A DNA stretch of 5,086 bases from contig CAJXMQ010000077.1 of NCBI GenBank assembly GCA_913056225.1, positions 1 through 5,086 of the forward strand. The letters are read 5' to 3'. Position numbers and translations under genes: made by a program. This DNA comes from an uncultured Micrococcales bacterium (lineage in GTDB: Bacteria > Actinomycetota > Actinomycetes > Actinomycetales > Microbacteriaceae). The notes under the pieces are model-generated. The model was not told where the DNA came from. It ran no database searches and saw only the letters and a list, made by a program, of their open reading frames with translations. Positions 5,003 to 5,086 of the stretch are shown here, piece after piece (positions within the stretch are counted from its first letter, which is position 1; each line of letters begins with the position of its first letter).

Positions 5003-5086
5003 TCTTTATCTCCCAAAATCTCAATCAATTCATTCACCGTGTGTTCCTGATTGGATTTATGTCTCAGGGGTGCATTCTCACTAATT
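4999..5086 (-). CDS. C-terminal end of an unidentified upstream gene, cut by window edge
   Basis: Only one leftward frame is open from the right edge, giving 28 residues that end TVNELIEILGDKE before a TGA at 4999-5001. That stop overlaps the sbtA start codon as ATGA, the same coupling seen between sbtA and sbtB, which argues for a real translated gene in this operon. The tail looks like a hydrophilic linker followed by a short amphipathic helix. The product cannot be named from this piece. Confidence 0.62.
   Translation of the reverse strand, partial: ISENAPLRHKSNQEHTVNELIEILGDKE
5010..5014 (-). promoter_or_regulatory. Ribosome binding site for sbtA
   Basis: GGGAG on the leftward strand ends 7 nt before the sbtA ATG, the best-placed Shine-Dalgarno in the window. 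It lies inside the upstream reading frame. Confidence 0.75.

Overview
The window looks like part of a chromosome from a moderate- to low-GC actinobacterium, most likely an aquatic member of the Microbacteriaceae type. This is an inference. It rests on a tRNA gene without an encoded CCA end, compact spacing with many 4-nt ATGA or tail-to-tail overlaps, GTG starts, genes with little or no Shine-Dalgarno signal, and protein styles. No phage, insertion sequence or CRISPR signal was seen. All genes but one read as intact; the exception is cut by the right edge, and the tRNA is cut by the left edge.

Layout. Positions 1-44 are the 3' part of tRNA-Ala(UGC), followed at once by a strong intrinsic terminator (47-78). 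A possible 57-residue two-helix membrane protein follows (97-270, +). Next is a convergent FMN-dependent nitroreductase family protein (289-978, -). A 212-bp divergent intergenic region with a 17-bp inverted repeat and a small palindrome separates it from a rightward pair: a lipid-anchored ferritin-like DUF2202-type protein (1191-1817, +) and a 12-helix MFS transporter of the monocarboxylate/oxalate-formate type (1865-3079, +). The MFS start codon and its Shine-Dalgarno lie inside an 11-bp hairpin. A 20-nt sequence occurs, with 18 matches, upstream of both rightward genes.

The right half (3076-5086) is a leftward operon read from the right edge. It starts with the tail of an unidentified gene (ATGA overlap), then an SbtA-type bicarbonate transporter (4025-5002), then, by another ATGA overlap, a small PII-like SbtB-type regulator (3729-4028), and 14 nt later a LysE/RhtB-family exporter (3076-3714). 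The exporter ends tail to tail with the MFS gene, sharing 4 bp.

The most interesting unit is sbtA-sbtB. In cyanobacteria this pair belongs to the CO2-concentrating mechanism, SbtB being a nucleotide-sensing gate on the Na+/HCO3- symporter SbtA. Nothing here points to carbon fixation by Rubisco. A plausible use is bicarbonate supply for anaplerotic and biosynthetic carboxylases, under adenine-nucleotide control. The SbtA here has a short central loop, and the SbtB lacks both the GlnB uridylylation tyrosine and the C-terminal cysteine pair of some cyanobacterial forms.
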